A stretch of DNA of 64,000 nucleotides from Streptomyces sp. NBRC 110035 (GCF_000829695.1 NZ_BBNN01000029.1:62001-126000); one strand, 5' to 3'. Counted from the first letter of the stretch, positions 9,914-19,134 are shown. Notes: generated by a model not told the origin, from the letters alone. Numbers and translations are program-made.

Positions 9914-10822
9914 CTAGTCACTGCTGTTGAGGATCGCGATGAGCCTCAGGAACTCCAGGTAGAGCCAGACCAGCGTCAGCGTGAGGCCGAAGGCCGCGAG
10001 CCACGCCTCCTCGCGCGGGGCACCGTAGGCGAGGCCGTCCTCGACCTGCTTGAAGTCCAGGGCGAGGAAGCAGGCACCGAGGATGATGCCGACGACACCG
10101 AAGATGATGCCGAGCGGGCCGCTGCGGAAGCCGAGGCCGTCACCGCCGCCGAACACCGCGAACAGCAGGTTCACGGCCATCAGCAGGATGAAGCCGAGCG
10201 CGGCCGCCATCACGAAGCCGTAGAAGCGGCGGTTGACGCGGATCCAGCCCGCCTTGTACGCCACCAGCACACCGACGAAGACCGCCATGGTGCCCAGCAC
10301 GGCCTGCATGGCCGCACCGTCGGCGATGCGGTTGTCGACGACGCTGGAGATGACGCCGAGGAAGACACCCTCGAACGCGGCGTACGTCAGGATCAGCGCG
10401 GGTGCCGCCTTGCGCTTGAAGGCCTGCACGAAGCCCAGCACCATGGCGATCAGCGCGGCGCCGATGCCGATGCCGTAGGACCGGCCGAGGTTGGCGTCGT
10501 CCACGGGCAGCAGGGCCCAGGCGAGCGCGGCGAAGACGACGAGCACGCCGAGCGTGGTGCCCGTGCGCATGACGACGTCGTCGATGGTCATCCGGTCGGC
10601 GGCGGCGGGCGCCTGCGGCGGCGCGCCGTGCTGCACGTCCTGCTGACCGTACGGGTTCTGTGCGTAGGGGTTCTGCGCGTACGGGTTGCCGGTGGGCTGC
10701 GCGTACGGGTTGCCCTGCGTGGCGACAGCGGGACCCCCGGCCTGCGGCGCGGTGTTGAAGCCCGCGTAGCCGTTGTCGCGGCTGAACCCCCGTCGCGAGA
10801 AGACCGGGTTTCTGCTCCTCAT
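9914..10822 (-). CDS. Bax inhibitor-1/YccA family membrane protein
   Basis: A 302-residue protein; ATG preceded by GGAGGAG. The cytoplasmic N-terminal 80 residues contain repeated NPYAQ units (GNPYAQPTGNPYAQNPYAQN). Seven transmembrane helices follow from about residue 95, with typical BI-1 features: YAAFEGVFLGVIS, the terminal ALDFKQVEDGL segment and WLYLEFLRLIAIL. BI-1 proteins are pH-dependent Ca2+-leak channels in the studied cases; the role in Streptomyces is not established. An AT-rich stretch with TATTAC about 45 bp upstream is the likely promoter. Confidence 0.93.
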   Translation of the reverse strand: MRSRNPVFSRRGFSRDNGYAGFNTAPQAGGPAVATQGNPYAQPTGNPYAQNPYAQNPYGQQDVQHGAPPQAPAAADRMTIDDVVMRTGTTLGVLVVFAALAWALLPVDDANLGRSYGIGIGAALIAMVLGFVQAFKRKAAPALILTYAAFEGVFLGVISSVVDNRIADGAAMQAVLGTMAVFVGVLVAYKAGWIRVNRRFYGFVMAAALGFILLMAVNLLFAVFGGGDGLGFRSGPLGIIFGVVGIILGACFLALDFKQVEDGLAYGAPREEAWLAAFGLTLTLVWLYLEFLRLIAILNSSD

Positions 10823-11566
10823 TTCACTCCTCCATGGCCACACAGCATGGCCTTGGGCTCAAGAGTAATAGGTAAGCAAAGGAATGACCCCCATGCCTGA
10901 GAAGGATCTTTCCCTCGTCGTGCTGCACAACACGCTACGCGACCATGCGATTCCCCTCATCGCAGGGAACCGGACCATGACCGACCCGGTACCCGCCCGG
11001 GACCGGCCGGAGATCACCCGCCCCCGCCACCGGTGGCGTCCTCGCCGGCGCCTCCCGGGCCCCGTCCCGGCCCTTCTCCCCGATGCCTTCCGACGTCTTC
11101 CCGGCGCCTCCTCCGACGGTCACGTGCCGGCCGGAGACGTCGGGGGCCGGCCCCGGCACCGGGACGCGCGCGGGCGTCGCACCGCTTCGGCCCCCGTCGT
11201 GACCGCCCGGCGCCGCTTCGGCCCCCCTCGTGACCATCCGGCACCGGAGCCGGCCCCCAGCCCTCGAGCCCGCCGTCGGTGTGGACGGCCGGGCCGGTGA
11301 GCCCGCGGGACGCGATACGGCGAACCGGAGGGAAGCCCGCGCACCCGGGCCGGCTTCGCCGGCGTGTGGTCGGAAGGTGTCACCGTCGCCCAGCACGCCG
11401 ACCGCCCCGCGCACCCGCACCCCCCACGCCCGGGCGGCACCGTCCCCGCCTCGCCGGGACGCGGGAGGAGGCCCGTCGCGGACCACGCCTGACGCGCCGT
11501 CGGGTGCGAACGCCTCCTCGCCCAGTGGGCGGAGGCAGCCGAGAGAGGCAGGAGCCGTGACAACGG
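10823..11566. other. 744-bp intergenic region downstream of bldA
   Basis: It holds the promoter region of the BI-1 gene (AT-rich patch at about 10860-10885). A roughly 31-bp imperfect tandem duplication is at 11181-11241 (CCGCTTCGGCCCCC-G/C-TCGTGACC twice). No coding region is convincing: open frames are short on ribosome-binding sites and Arg/Pro-rich. Confidence 0.55.
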
Positions 11567-11654
11567 TGGTGCCCGGAGCCGGACTTGAACCGGCACGCCC
11601 CCAGCAGGGGCAGCGAGGTTTAAGCTCGCCGTGTCTGCATTCCACCATCCGGGC
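11567..11654 (-). tRNA. bldA: tRNA-Leu (anticodon UAA), bldA
   Basis: An 88-nt class II tRNA with encoded CCA. The acceptor arm is GCCCGGA/TCCGGGC. The anticodon arm is GCGAG-CTTAAAC-CTCGC, giving anticodon UAA. A long variable arm contains GCCCCTGCTGGGGGC, and the T arm is GCCGG-TTCAAGT-CCGGC. It is the only tRNA in streptomycetes that reads the rare UUA codon efficiently. In the genus it is the developmental regulator BldA, limiting expression of TTA-containing genes for aerial growth and antibiotics. A -10-like TAGGCT (11684-11689, minus strand) lies about 30 nt upstream of the mature 5' end. Confidence 0.97.
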
Positions 11655-11683
11655 AGGCCATGGGCTCCGCATCGGGCCCCCCG

Positions 11684-11689
11684 AGCCTA
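11684..11689 (-). promoter_or_regulatory. Probable -10 element of bldA
   Basis: TAGGCT on the minus strand would start transcription about 20-25 nt before the mature tRNA. Further upstream (11730-11750) is an unusually AT-rich patch, TCTTATTTTATTGACG on the plus strand. No confident -35 was identified. Confidence 0.45.
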
Positions 11690-11953
11690 TCGGGACCCCT
11701 CCCCCGAACTGCGGGGTGGTGAGCCGATGTTGTCTTATTTTATTGACGCCTGAGGGTGTATCAGGCCACGGAAACTGCCATCAGCACATGCCACCAGCCT
11801 TGCGTGCGGGGGCCGGCGGTGCGTACGGAATGACGGAATTTCACCGCCCGAACAAGGGCACTCCACCCGTTCCCACGACATCCACCGCGCAGTGGGACTC
11901 CGCTCGGCACGAAGGCACTCCCCGGCTCCGGTGACTCCTCCCCCGCTCCGGGT

Positions 11954-11981
11954 CCGCCGTCATCCCCAGGTATGACGGCGG
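11954..11981. promoter_or_regulatory. 10-bp inverted repeat upstream of ABC transporter operon
   Basis: CCGCCGTCAT (11954-11963) and ATGACGGCGG (11972-11981) are perfect complements separated by CCCCAGGT, 129-156 bp upstream of the ATPase start. The GTCAT-N8-ATGAC form resembles sites bound by dimeric response regulators or by MarR/TetR proteins. The binding protein is unknown. Confidence 0.55.
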
Positions 11982-12109
11982 CGACCGGGGTCCGCCCCGA
12001 GTCGCCCCCCGGAACCGGAACAGCGGCTGACTACACGGCGGCGGGCGGGCGCGACGATGGAGACCGTCCCGTTCCCGCGCAACGCCGTTCCGTCAGGAGT
12101 GCCCATCCC

Positions 12110-12880
12110 GTGACCACCGCACCCATCGCCGACCGGACCACCGCCGTGGCCGCACGCGCCACGGAGCTGTCGAAGATCTACGGCCAGGGCGAGACCCGGG
12201 TGGTCGCCCTCGACCAGGTCTCCGTGGACTTCCGGCAGGCCGAGTTCACCGCGATCATGGGCCCCTCCGGCTCCGGCAAGTCCACGCTGATGCACTGCGT
12301 GGCCGGGCTCGACACGTTCTCCGCCGGTTCCGTGCGCATCGGCGACACCGAGCTGGGCTCCCTCAAGGACAAGCAGCTGACCAAGTTGCGCCGGGACAAG
12401 ATCGGCTTCATCTTCCAGGCGTTCAACCTGCTGCCGACCCTGACGGCCCTGGAGAACATCACCCTCCCGATGGACATCGCGGGGCGCAAGCCGGACAAGC
12501 AGTGGCTCGACACCGTGATCCGGATGATCGGACTGTCCGACCGGCTGAGCCACCGGCCCTCGCAGCTGTCCGGCGGTCAGCAGCAGCGCGTCGCCGTGGC
12601 ACGGGCGCTCGCCTCCCGGCCCGAGATCATCTTCGGCGACGAGCCCACCGGCAACCTCGACTCCCGGTCCGGCGCCGAGGTGCTCGGCTTCCTGCGCAAC
12701 TCCGTGCGCGAGCTGGGGCAGACGGTGGTCATGGTGACCCACGACCCGGTCGCCGCGGCCTACGCGGACCGGGTGGTGTTCCTCGCGGACGGCAGGGTCG
12801 TGGACGAGGTGCACGGACCGACGGCCGACTCGGTGCTCGACCGCATGAAGCAGTTCGACGCCAAGGGCCGCACCAGCTGA
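12110..12880 (+). CDS. ABC transporter ATP-binding protein (MacB/LolD type)
   Basis: A 256-residue ATPase with Walker A GPSGSGKST, Q-loop FIFQAFNLLPTL, signature LSGGQQQRVAVARAL, Walker B IIFGDEPTGNLDS and H-loop VMVTHDP. The GTG start is supported by AGGAG 11 nt upstream; the longer in-frame extension is low-complexity. It pairs with the FtsX-type permease 87 bp downstream. The family works as mechanotransmission systems exporting peptides or antibiotics or moving lipoproteins, rather than as classical channels. It is strikingly similar to the ATPase at 40768-41556; both end with DxxGRTS. Confidence 0.93.
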   Translation: MTTAPIADRTTAVAARATELSKIYGQGETRVVALDQVSVDFRQAEFTAIMGPSGSGKSTLMHCVAGLDTFSAGSVRIGDTELGSLKDKQLTKLRRDKIGFIFQAFNLLPTLTALENITLPMDIAGRKPDKQWLDTVIRMIGLSDRLSHRPSQLSGGQQQRVAVARALASRPEIIFGDEPTGNLDSRSGAEVLGFLRNSVRELGQTVVMVTHDPVAAAYADRVVFLADGRVVDEVHGPTADSVLDRMKQFDAKGRTS

Positions 12881-12967
12881 GGCTCCGTCACTTTTCGTGG
12901 TGACGCGCCCCCGCCCCTGCTGACGTCCCGCACCCCCACCCGTACGACTGGACTCGAGAAGACACCC

Positions 12968-15496
12968 ATGTTCCGTACCGCCTTGCGCAACGTGTTCGCG
13001 CACAAGGCCCGGCTCCTGATGACCGTGCTCGCCGTGATGCTCGGCGTGGCCTTCGTGTCGGGAACCCTGGTCTTCACCAACACCATCTCCGACGCCCTCC
13101 AGAAGAGCTCCGCCAAGGGCTTCGACCACGTGGACGTCGCCGTCACCCCCGGCTGGAAGGACGCCGGGGGCGACGAGCTCGGTGAGGCTTACGAGCTGAC
13201 CCCGGCCATGGTCGAGGACAGCGCCCGGGTGCCCGGCGCCGCGCGGGCCATCGGGGTCGTCACCGGGTTCACCGCCATGGCCGACCGGGACGGCAGGCTG
13301 ATCGGCGACGGCTTCCAGTCGCAGGGCGGCAACTACTGGGGCACCGACGACCCCCGCTACCCGCTGACCGAAGGGCACGCCCCGAAGGGCGCGGACGAGG
13401 TCCTCATCGACACCGAGACCGCGAAGCGCACCGGCTACCAGGTCGGTGACACCGTACGGATGTCGGTCGACGGCCCCGTCCTCGAACCGGTCGTCGCCGG
13501 CGTCTTCACCACCGACGACGGCAACGTCGCGGCCGGCGGCAGCCTCGCGCTGTTCGACACGGCGACCGCGCAGAAGCTGTTCGGCAAGGGGGACACGTTC
13601 GACGAGATCGCCGTCAAGGCGAAGGACGGCGTCTCCGACGCCGCGCTGCGGGCGGAGCTGGACAAGGCGCTGCCCGCCGGCGCCGTGGAGACCACCACCG
13701 GCACGAAGCTCGCCGAGGACCAGGCGAGCATGATCGCCTCCTCCATGGAGGAGATGAAGCAGAGCCTGCTGGTGTTCGCCGGCATCGCCCTGTTCGTCGG
13801 CACGTTCATCATCGCCAACACCTTCACGATGCTGGTCGCCCAGCGCACCCGGGAGCTGGCGCTGATGCGCGCGGTCGGTGCCTCCCGCCGGCAGGTCACC
13901 CGGTCGGTGCTGCTCGAGGCGTTCGTGGTGGGCGCGGTCGCCGCCGTGGTCGGACTGCTCACCGGTATCGGCATCGGGGCCGGGCTGCAGGCCCTGATGG
14001 GGACGTTCGACGGGTCCGTGCCCGCCGGACCGCTGGTCGTCACTCCGGGCACCGTCGGCACCGCGTTCGCGGTCGGCGTCCTGATCACCATGCTCGCCGC
14101 CTGGCTGCCCGGCCGCCGGGCCGCGAAGATCCCGCCGGTGGCGGCGATGAGCTCCGTGCACGCCAAGGCGACGACCAGGTCGCTCGTCCTGCGCAACACG
14201 CTGGGCGCGCTCGTCTCGGGTGCCGGCGTCGCGGTGGTCCTCGCGGCCACGACGATGAGCGGCACGGACGGCCAGGCCCCCATGGGCATCGGCGCGGTGC
14301 TGCTGATCATCGGCGTGTTCATCCTGACCCCGCTGCTGTCCCGCCCGCTGATCGCCGCCGCGGCGCCGGTGCTGCGCGTCTTCGGGGTGTCCGGGAAGCT
14401 GGCCCGGCAGAACTCGGTGCGCGACCCGCGCCGTACGGCCGCGACCGCGTCCGCGCTGATGATCGGACTCACCCTGATCACCGGCATGACGGTGGTGGCG
14501 GGCAGCCTGCAGAACGCCATCGACAAGATGGCCGCCTCCTCGATCGAGGCCGACTACGTGGTGTCGATGGCGAACGGCAACTGGCTGTCGCCGGACGTCG
14601 GGCGGGCCCTGAAGCAGTCCGACGGCGTCACCGCCACCAGCCCGCTGCGCAACGGGGCCGTCCGCCTCGACGGCGGGACCGACTTCGTCACCGGCGTCGA
14701 CGGCGCCTCGATCGGCGAACTGACCGACTTCCCGGTTCTCGACGGCGCCTTCGAGGTGACCGGCACGCGGGTCGTCGTCGACCAGGAGACGGCCGAGGAG
14801 TACGGCTGGAAGGCCCGTTCGCGCTTCGCCCTCACCTACGAGGACGGCGAGAAGCAGGAACTGACGGTCGCCGGTGTCTACGAGGGCAACAAGATGTTCC
14901 GCGGCATCATGCTCGACACCGCGACCCTCGCCCCGCACCAGTCGGACCCGCTCGACATGCAGGTCATGGTGAAGACCTCCGGCGGCGCCTCCGACGCGGC
15001 GAAGGACGGGCTGGTGGAGGCCCTCGGCACCAACCCCGGAATCAAGGTGAAGGACAAGAAGGACATCTCCAACGAGCTGGCGTCCACGCTCACCCTGGTT
15101 CTGAACATGGTCTACGGGCTGCTGGGGATGGCGGTGCTCGTCGCGGTCCTCGGGGTCGTCAACACCCTGGCCATGTCGGTGTTCGAGCGTTCCCAGGAGA
15201 TCGGCATGCTCCGCGCGATCGGCCTGGACCGCAAGGGCGTCAAGCGGATGGTCCGCCTGGAGTCCCTGGTGATCTCCCTGTTCGGCGGGGTGCTCGGCAT
15301 CGGCCTCGGCGTGTTCTTCGGCTGGGCGGCCGGCCGGCTGGTGGACTCCACGGTGGCGACGTACGAACTGATCCTGCCCTGGGACCGGCTGGCGGTCTTC
15401 CTGCTGCTGTCCGGCGCCGTGGGCGTCATCGCGGCACTGTGGCCGGCCCGGCGGGCGGCACGGCTGAACATGCTCGGGGCGATCAAGGCCGAGTAG
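12968..15496 (+). CDS. FtsX/MacB-type ABC transporter permease
   Basis: An 842-residue permease with an N-terminal membrane helix (LLMTVLAVMLGVAFVSGTLV), an extracytoplasmic MacB-like domain, and two FtsX cores. The first is at about residues 260-385 (FAGIALFVGTFIIANTFTML, MRAVGASRRQVTRSVL). The second is at the C-terminus (LNMVYGLLGMAVLVAVLGVV, GMLRAIGLDRKGVKRMVRLE). A pair of helices lies between them around residue 410. It forms a complex with the ATPase encoded just upstream. The 10-TM layout with duplicated FtsX domains is typical of actinobacterial DUF214-like permeases. The substrate is unknown. Confidence 0.92.
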   Translation: MFRTALRNVFAHKARLLMTVLAVMLGVAFVSGTLVFTNTISDALQKSSAKGFDHVDVAVTPGWKDAGGDELGEAYELTPAMVEDSARVPGAARAIGVVTGFTAMADRDGRLIGDGFQSQGGNYWGTDDPRYPLTEGHAPKGADEVLIDTETAKRTGYQVGDTVRMSVDGPVLEPVVAGVFTTDDGNVAAGGSLALFDTATAQKLFGKGDTFDEIAVKAKDGVSDAALRAELDKALPAGAVETTTGTKLAEDQASMIASSMEEMKQSLLVFAGIALFVGTFIIANTFTMLVAQRTRELALMRAVGASRRQVTRSVLLEAFVVGAVAAVVGLLTGIGIGAGLQALMGTFDGSVPAGPLVVTPGTVGTAFAVGVLITMLAAWLPGRRAAKIPPVAAMSSVHAKATTRSLVLRNTLGALVSGAGVAVVLAATTMSGTDGQAPMGIGAVLLIIGVFILTPLLSRPLIAAAAPVLRVFGVSGKLARQNSVRDPRRTAATASALMIGLTLITGMTVVAGSLQNAIDKMAASSIEADYVVSMANGNWLSPDVGRALKQSDGVTATSPLRNGAVRLDGGTDFVTGVDGASIGELTDFPVLDGAFEVTGTRVVVDQETAEEYGWKARSRFALTYEDGEKQELTVAGVYEGNKMFRGIMLDTATLAPHQSDPLDMQVMVKTSGGASDAAKDGLVEALGTNPGIKVKDKKDISNELASTLTLVLNMVYGLLGMAVLVAVLGVVNTLAMSVFERSQEIGMLRAIGLDRKGVKRMVRLESLVISLFGGVLGIGLGVFFGWAAGRLVDSTVATYELILPWDRLAVFLLLSGAVGVIAALWPARRAARLNMLGAIKAE

Positions 15497-15540
15497 CCGT
15501 CGGCGGCCGGAGGGTGAAGCAGTACGGGGGGACGGGGCGC

Positions 15541-15595
15541 GGGCCCTGTTCCGGTGGCCGAAGCCGGCTCGGCGTCGGTCGCCGGAACAGGGCCC
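15541..15595. terminator. 14-bp perfect hairpin, bidirectional terminator
   Basis: GGGCCCTGTTCCGG (15541-15554) pairs with CCGGAACAGGGCCC (15582-15595). It lies 45 bp after the permease stop and 51 bp from the stop of the convergent gene. Confidence 0.85.
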
Positions 15596-15645
15596 TTCGT
15601 CGTGCCGGGTGCCGGCCGAGGGGCGGAGGGACGGGCACCGCTCCG

Positions 15646-16944
15646 TCAGTTCCAGGTGCGGGCGCGCAAGGGGAGACCGGAGGTGCCGGATCCGGGGGTC
15701 CGCACGGCCAGGACCTGGTTGACGCCGAGGCGGTTGCGTTCGAAGGCGAGCGCGGAGGCGGCCATGTACAGCAGCCAGACGCGGGCACGGCCGGGCCCCG
15801 CGAGGGAGACCGCCCGGTCCCAGTCGGCCTCCAGGTTCGCCACCCAGCGGCGCAGGGTGAGGGCGTAGTGCTCGCGGATCGACTCGACGTCGCGCGTCTC
15901 GAAGCCGGCCCGCTCCAACAGGGACACGGTGGTACCCACGAGGGCGAGTTCACCGTCGGGGAAGACGTACGCGTCGATGAACGGGGTCAGTTCGTACTCC
16001 GCCTCGTCCCGCTGCGGGCGGCGCGCGATCTGGTGGTTCAGCAGCCGCCCGCCGGGCCTCAGGAGACGGTGCAGAGCGGTGGCGTACTCCAGATAGCGCG
16101 GGGAGCCGACGTGTTCGGCCATGCCGATCGAGGAGATGGCGTCGTAGGGGCCGTCCGTGACGTCCCGGTAGTCCTGGACGCGGATCTCGACGCGGTCGGT
16201 GAGTCCTTCTTCGGCGACGCGCTTGCGGGCGTACCCGGCCTGCGCCGGGGAGAGGGTGACGCCGACGACGCTCACGCCGTGCTCGCGGGCGGCGTGGATC
16301 GCCATGGAGCCCCAGCCGCAGCCGACGTCCAGCAGCCGCTGCCCGGGCGTCAGGGCGAGTTTGCGGCAGACGAGTTCCAGCTTGTCGCGCTGGGCCTGTT
16401 CGAGGGTCGCCCGCGGCGGCGGGGCGGGCCAGTAGGCGCAGGAGTACACCATGGACGGGCCGAGGACGATCTCGTAGAAGTCGTTGCCGACGTCGTAGTG
16501 GTGGCTGATGGCCCGCCGGTCGCTGTGCCTGGTGTGGAGGCCGCGGCGGGGCCTGCGGACCTCCTCCGGGGGCGGGCCGGGCGGCAGCGGCGGGCCGGCC
16601 AGCGCGACGAGGCCGCGGACGGCGGAGCGGACGCCCGGGTCGCGCAGGGACCGGGCGAGGGTGGGGGCGTCCTCACCGCGCTGCCAGACGAGGCCGGCGA
16701 TGGCGTCGAGGGCGGTGTACAGGTCGCCCTCGACGCCGAGGTCTCCGGTCACCCAGGCGCGGGCGAGGCCGAGTTCGCCCGGCTTGAACAGCAGGTGGCG
16801 CACGGCACGGCGGTTGCGTACGACGAGGATCGGGGCGGTGGGCGGACCGGCCTGTGATCCGTCCCAGGCGCGGATGCGCAGCGGGAGGGGCGCCCCCACC
16901 AGCTGTTCGACAAGGCCCTTCAGCCGCGGAGCGGCGTCTCTCAT
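15646..16944 (-). CDS. Cyclopropane-fatty-acyl-phospholipid synthase family methyltransferase
   Basis: A 432-residue SAM-dependent enzyme. An N-terminal SCP-like lipid-binding region (residues about 1-130, LRIRAWDGSQAG, LGVEGDLYTALDAI) is followed by a class I methyltransferase domain. Motifs are YDVGNDFYEIVLGPSMVYSC (carbonate/substrate region), LDVGCGWGSMAIHAA (SAM site) and ISSIGMAEHVG (catalytic Glu-His region). The ATG has GGAGGTG 8 nt upstream. The family adds a methylene bridge or a methyl group to unsaturated phospholipid acyl chains; which product is formed here cannot be told. It is a single gene, convergent with the ABC operon. Confidence 0.92.
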   Translation of the reverse strand: MRDAAPRLKGLVEQLVGAPLPLRIRAWDGSQAGPPTAPILVVRNRRAVRHLLFKPGELGLARAWVTGDLGVEGDLYTALDAIAGLVWQRGEDAPTLARSLRDPGVRSAVRGLVALAGPPLPPGPPPEEVRRPRRGLHTRHSDRRAISHHYDVGNDFYEIVLGPSMVYSCAYWPAPPPRATLEQAQRDKLELVCRKLALTPGQRLLDVGCGWGSMAIHAAREHGVSVVGVTLSPAQAGYARKRVAEEGLTDRVEIRVQDYRDVTDGPYDAISSIGMAEHVGSPRYLEYATALHRLLRPGGRLLNHQIARRPQRDEAEYELTPFIDAYVFPDGELALVGTTVSLLERAGFETRDVESIREHYALTLRRWVANLEADWDRAVSLAGPGRARVWLLYMAASALAFERNRLGVNQVLAVRTPGSGTSGLPLRARTWN

Positions 16945-17301
16945 GGTGTGCACCTCCGATAGGGCCGTCCCCTGCTCGAGCGAGGTCGAGAGCCTGGGGA
17001 GGGGAAATCCCGGAATGTCCTCACCAAGAAAACACCTACGGGGCGCACGGCACCCCCCGGCGCGCGTCATGAGTGGGCAAAACGCCGGAAAGGGCCGCCC
17101 GCACCACGGATGGCGGGCGGCCCTTTCGAGGAGCCGAAGACGGCCCGGCAGACGGCGTGTCGCTCCCGACGGGCGAACCGGGGGACGTCGGGAGGCCTGC
17201 GGACCGGGCGGACCGCAGGCCGCCCGACCGGGCGCGGGCCCGGCGGGGCCTGCGGGTCGGACGGCCTGCGGCGGGAAAGCCTGCGGTCGGGAGGCCTGCG
17301 G

Positions 17302-18714
17302 TCAGGAGGCCTTGGCCTTCTCGCTCCCGGCCTTCTCCGCCTTCCCGGCCGGGACCGGCTCGGCGGCCGCGGGCAGCGGCGCCGGCTTCGCGGCCTCGTA
17401 GAACTCGTCGCGCGGGGACTGGATCGCGCCCAGCGAGACGACCTCGCGCTTGAGGAAGACGGCGAGCGTCCAGTCGGCGAAGACGCGGATCTTGCGGTTC
17501 CAGGTCGGCATCGCGAGGCCGTGGTAGCCACGGTGCATGTACCAGGCGAGACGGCCCTTGAGCTTGATCTTCATCTTGCCCATGACGATCATCGCGACGC
17601 CCTTGTGCAGGCCGAGGCCCGCCACCGCGCCCTTGTTGGCGTGGCTGTAGTCCTTCTGCGGGAAGCCCCGCATGCCGGAGACCACGTTGTCGCCGAGGAC
17701 CCTGGCCTGGCGCAGCGCGTGCTGGGCGTTCGGCGGGCACCAGGCGTTCTCGTTGCCGGCCTTGCGGCCCACGAGGTCCGGCACCTGGGCGTTGTCGCCC
17801 GCGGCCCAGATGTAGTCGGTGCCGGTGACCTGGAGGGTCGGCCGGGTGTCGACGTGGCCGCGCGGGCCCAGCGGCAGGCCGAAGCGGGCCAGTGCCGGGT
17901 TCGGCTTGACGCCCGCCGTCCACACGATCGTGTGGGAGTCGACCTCGAGGCCGTTCTTCAGCACGACGTGGCCGTCGACGCAGGAGTCCATGGAGGTGGA
18001 GAGGTAGACCTCGACACCGCGGCTCTCGAGGTGCTCCTTGCCGTACGCGCCGAGCTTGGGACCCACCTCGGGGAGGATCTTGTCGGCGGCGTCGACGAGG
18101 ATGAAGCGCATGTCCTCGCGGGAGACGTTCCTGTAGTACTTGGCCGCGTCCCGGGCCATGTCCTCGACCTCGCCGATGGTCTCCGCGCCCGCGAAGCCAC
18201 CGCCCACGAAGACGAAGGTGAGCGCCTTTCGGCGGATCTCCTCGTCCGTGGTGGAGTCGGCCTTGTCGAGCTGCTCGAGGACGTGGTTGCGCAGGCCGAT
18301 GGCCTCCTCGATGCCCTTCATGCCGATGCCCTGCTCGGCGAGGCCGGGGATCGGGAAGGTGCGGGAGACCGCGCCGAGCGCGATGACCAGGTAGTCGAAG
18401 GGCAGCTCGTAGGCCTCGCCGACGAGCGGCGCGACCGTGGCGACCTTGCGGTCCTGGTCGATGGTGGTGACCCGGCCGGTGAGAACCTCCGCCTTGGGGA
18501 GCACGCGTCGCAGGGGGACGACGACGTGCCGCGGGGAGATGTTGCCGGCGGCGGCTTCGGGGAGGAAGGGCTGGTAGGTCATGTACGACCGCGGGTCGAC
18601 GACGGTGACGGTCGCCTCGCCGTAACGCATCTTCTTCTGGATGCGCCGAGCTGCGTACAGGCCTACGTACCCACCGCCTACTACGAGGATCCTGGGACGC
18701 TCCGTGGTGCTCAT
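17302..18714 (-). CDS. ndh: Type II NADH dehydrogenase (NDH-2)
   Basis: A 470-residue membrane-associated flavoprotein oxidising NADH to reduce menaquinone without proton pumping. FAD-binding Rossmann motif: ILVVGGGYVGLYAARRI at residues 9-25. NADH-binding motif: FVFVGGGFAGAETIGEV. Second FAD motif: IWAAGDNAQVPD. A C-terminal amphipathic region (WYMHRGYHGLAMPTWNRK) probably contacts the membrane, and the tail is Ala/Glu/Lys-rich. The ATG start has only a weak SD. Upstream lie a -35/-10 pair and a close match to the Rex operator (18749-18766), implying repression by the redox sensor Rex when NADH is low. In S. coelicolor the orthologous ndh is, as I recall, a Rex target. Confidence 0.93.
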   Translation of the reverse strand: MSTTERPRILVVGGGYVGLYAARRIQKKMRYGEATVTVVDPRSYMTYQPFLPEAAAGNISPRHVVVPLRRVLPKAEVLTGRVTTIDQDRKVATVAPLVGEAYELPFDYLVIALGAVSRTFPIPGLAEQGIGMKGIEEAIGLRNHVLEQLDKADSTTDEEIRRKALTFVFVGGGFAGAETIGEVEDMARDAAKYYRNVSREDMRFILVDAADKILPEVGPKLGAYGKEHLESRGVEVYLSTSMDSCVDGHVVLKNGLEVDSHTIVWTAGVKPNPALARFGLPLGPRGHVDTRPTLQVTGTDYIWAAGDNAQVPDLVGRKAGNENAWCPPNAQHALRQARVLGDNVVSGMRGFPQKDYSHANKGAVAGLGLHKGVAMIVMGKMKIKLKGRLAWYMHRGYHGLAMPTWNRKIRVFADWTLAVFLKREVVSLGAIQSPRDEFYEAAKPAPLPAAAEPVPAGKAEKAGSEKAKAS

Positions 18715-18748
18715 GCCATCGAGTATCCACCCGCCCCGAGGGGTGGGC

Positions 18749-18766
18749 TCGTGCGCCCCTTCACAA
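18749..18766 (-). promoter_or_regulatory. Probable Rex operator (ROP site) of ndh
   Basis: Minus-strand TTGTGAAGGGGCGCACGA matches the streptomycete Rex consensus TTGTGAACGCGTTCACAA. All seven bases of the left half-site match, four of seven match in the right half-site, and the GTG-N8-CAC spacing is exact. It lies 35 bp before the start codon and just after the inferred transcription start, where a repressor would block elongation or initiation. Confidence 0.75.
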
Positions 18767-18781
18767 GCTCGGACAGTGCTC

Positions 18782-18810
18782 GTGTTACACTTCCCGGCTT
18801 TTGTGATCAA
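18782..18810 (-). promoter_or_regulatory. Probable ndh promoter
   Basis: TTGATC (18810-18805) and TAACAC (18787-18782) on the minus strand with a 17-bp spacer give a housekeeping-type promoter whose start would fall immediately before the Rex operator. Confidence 0.5.
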
Positions 18811-19134
18811 GCCCATGCCGGGATCCGGGAACCAGGGCCGCCCGCGACCCGTTGTCAATGCCGCGTGAGCTGCCTCTCTTCGCTCCCGAGACCCCCGTGA
18901 GGTCGCGCGCGGAGGGTCGGCGGCGACCCCTCGGGAACCCCCCGCCCGCGCCTCCTGAACACGTTCAAAGCGACCCAGGGGGCTCGAAAGGGGCAACCGG
19001 ACCCGGTTCTTCGATCCACCGGGCCGATTTCCTTGTGAAGAACTTCACGAACTTTCCCGCCGACACTCCGCGGAAGGGCCCGACCGGCCCTTCCGATCAC
19101 CGCTCAAAGTGTGTTCCCGCTGCTCGGCAGAGCA

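Noticed and set aside
10884..11300. Possible small gene starting near a good ATG downstream of the BI-1 promoter
   Set aside because: No ribosome-binding site, and after about 30 residues the translation is only Arg/Pro-rich. The first part overlaps the probable BI-1 promoter.
11960..14938. 992-codon open frame opposite the ABC transporter genes
   Set aside because: Antisense shadow of the ATPase and permease; no ribosome-binding site and no recognisable motif.
18782..18815. Other TTGTGA/GTG-CAC combinations upstream of ndh as Rex sites
   Set aside because: Half-site spacing is off by one base or the second half is missing; only 18749-18766 has correct spacing.
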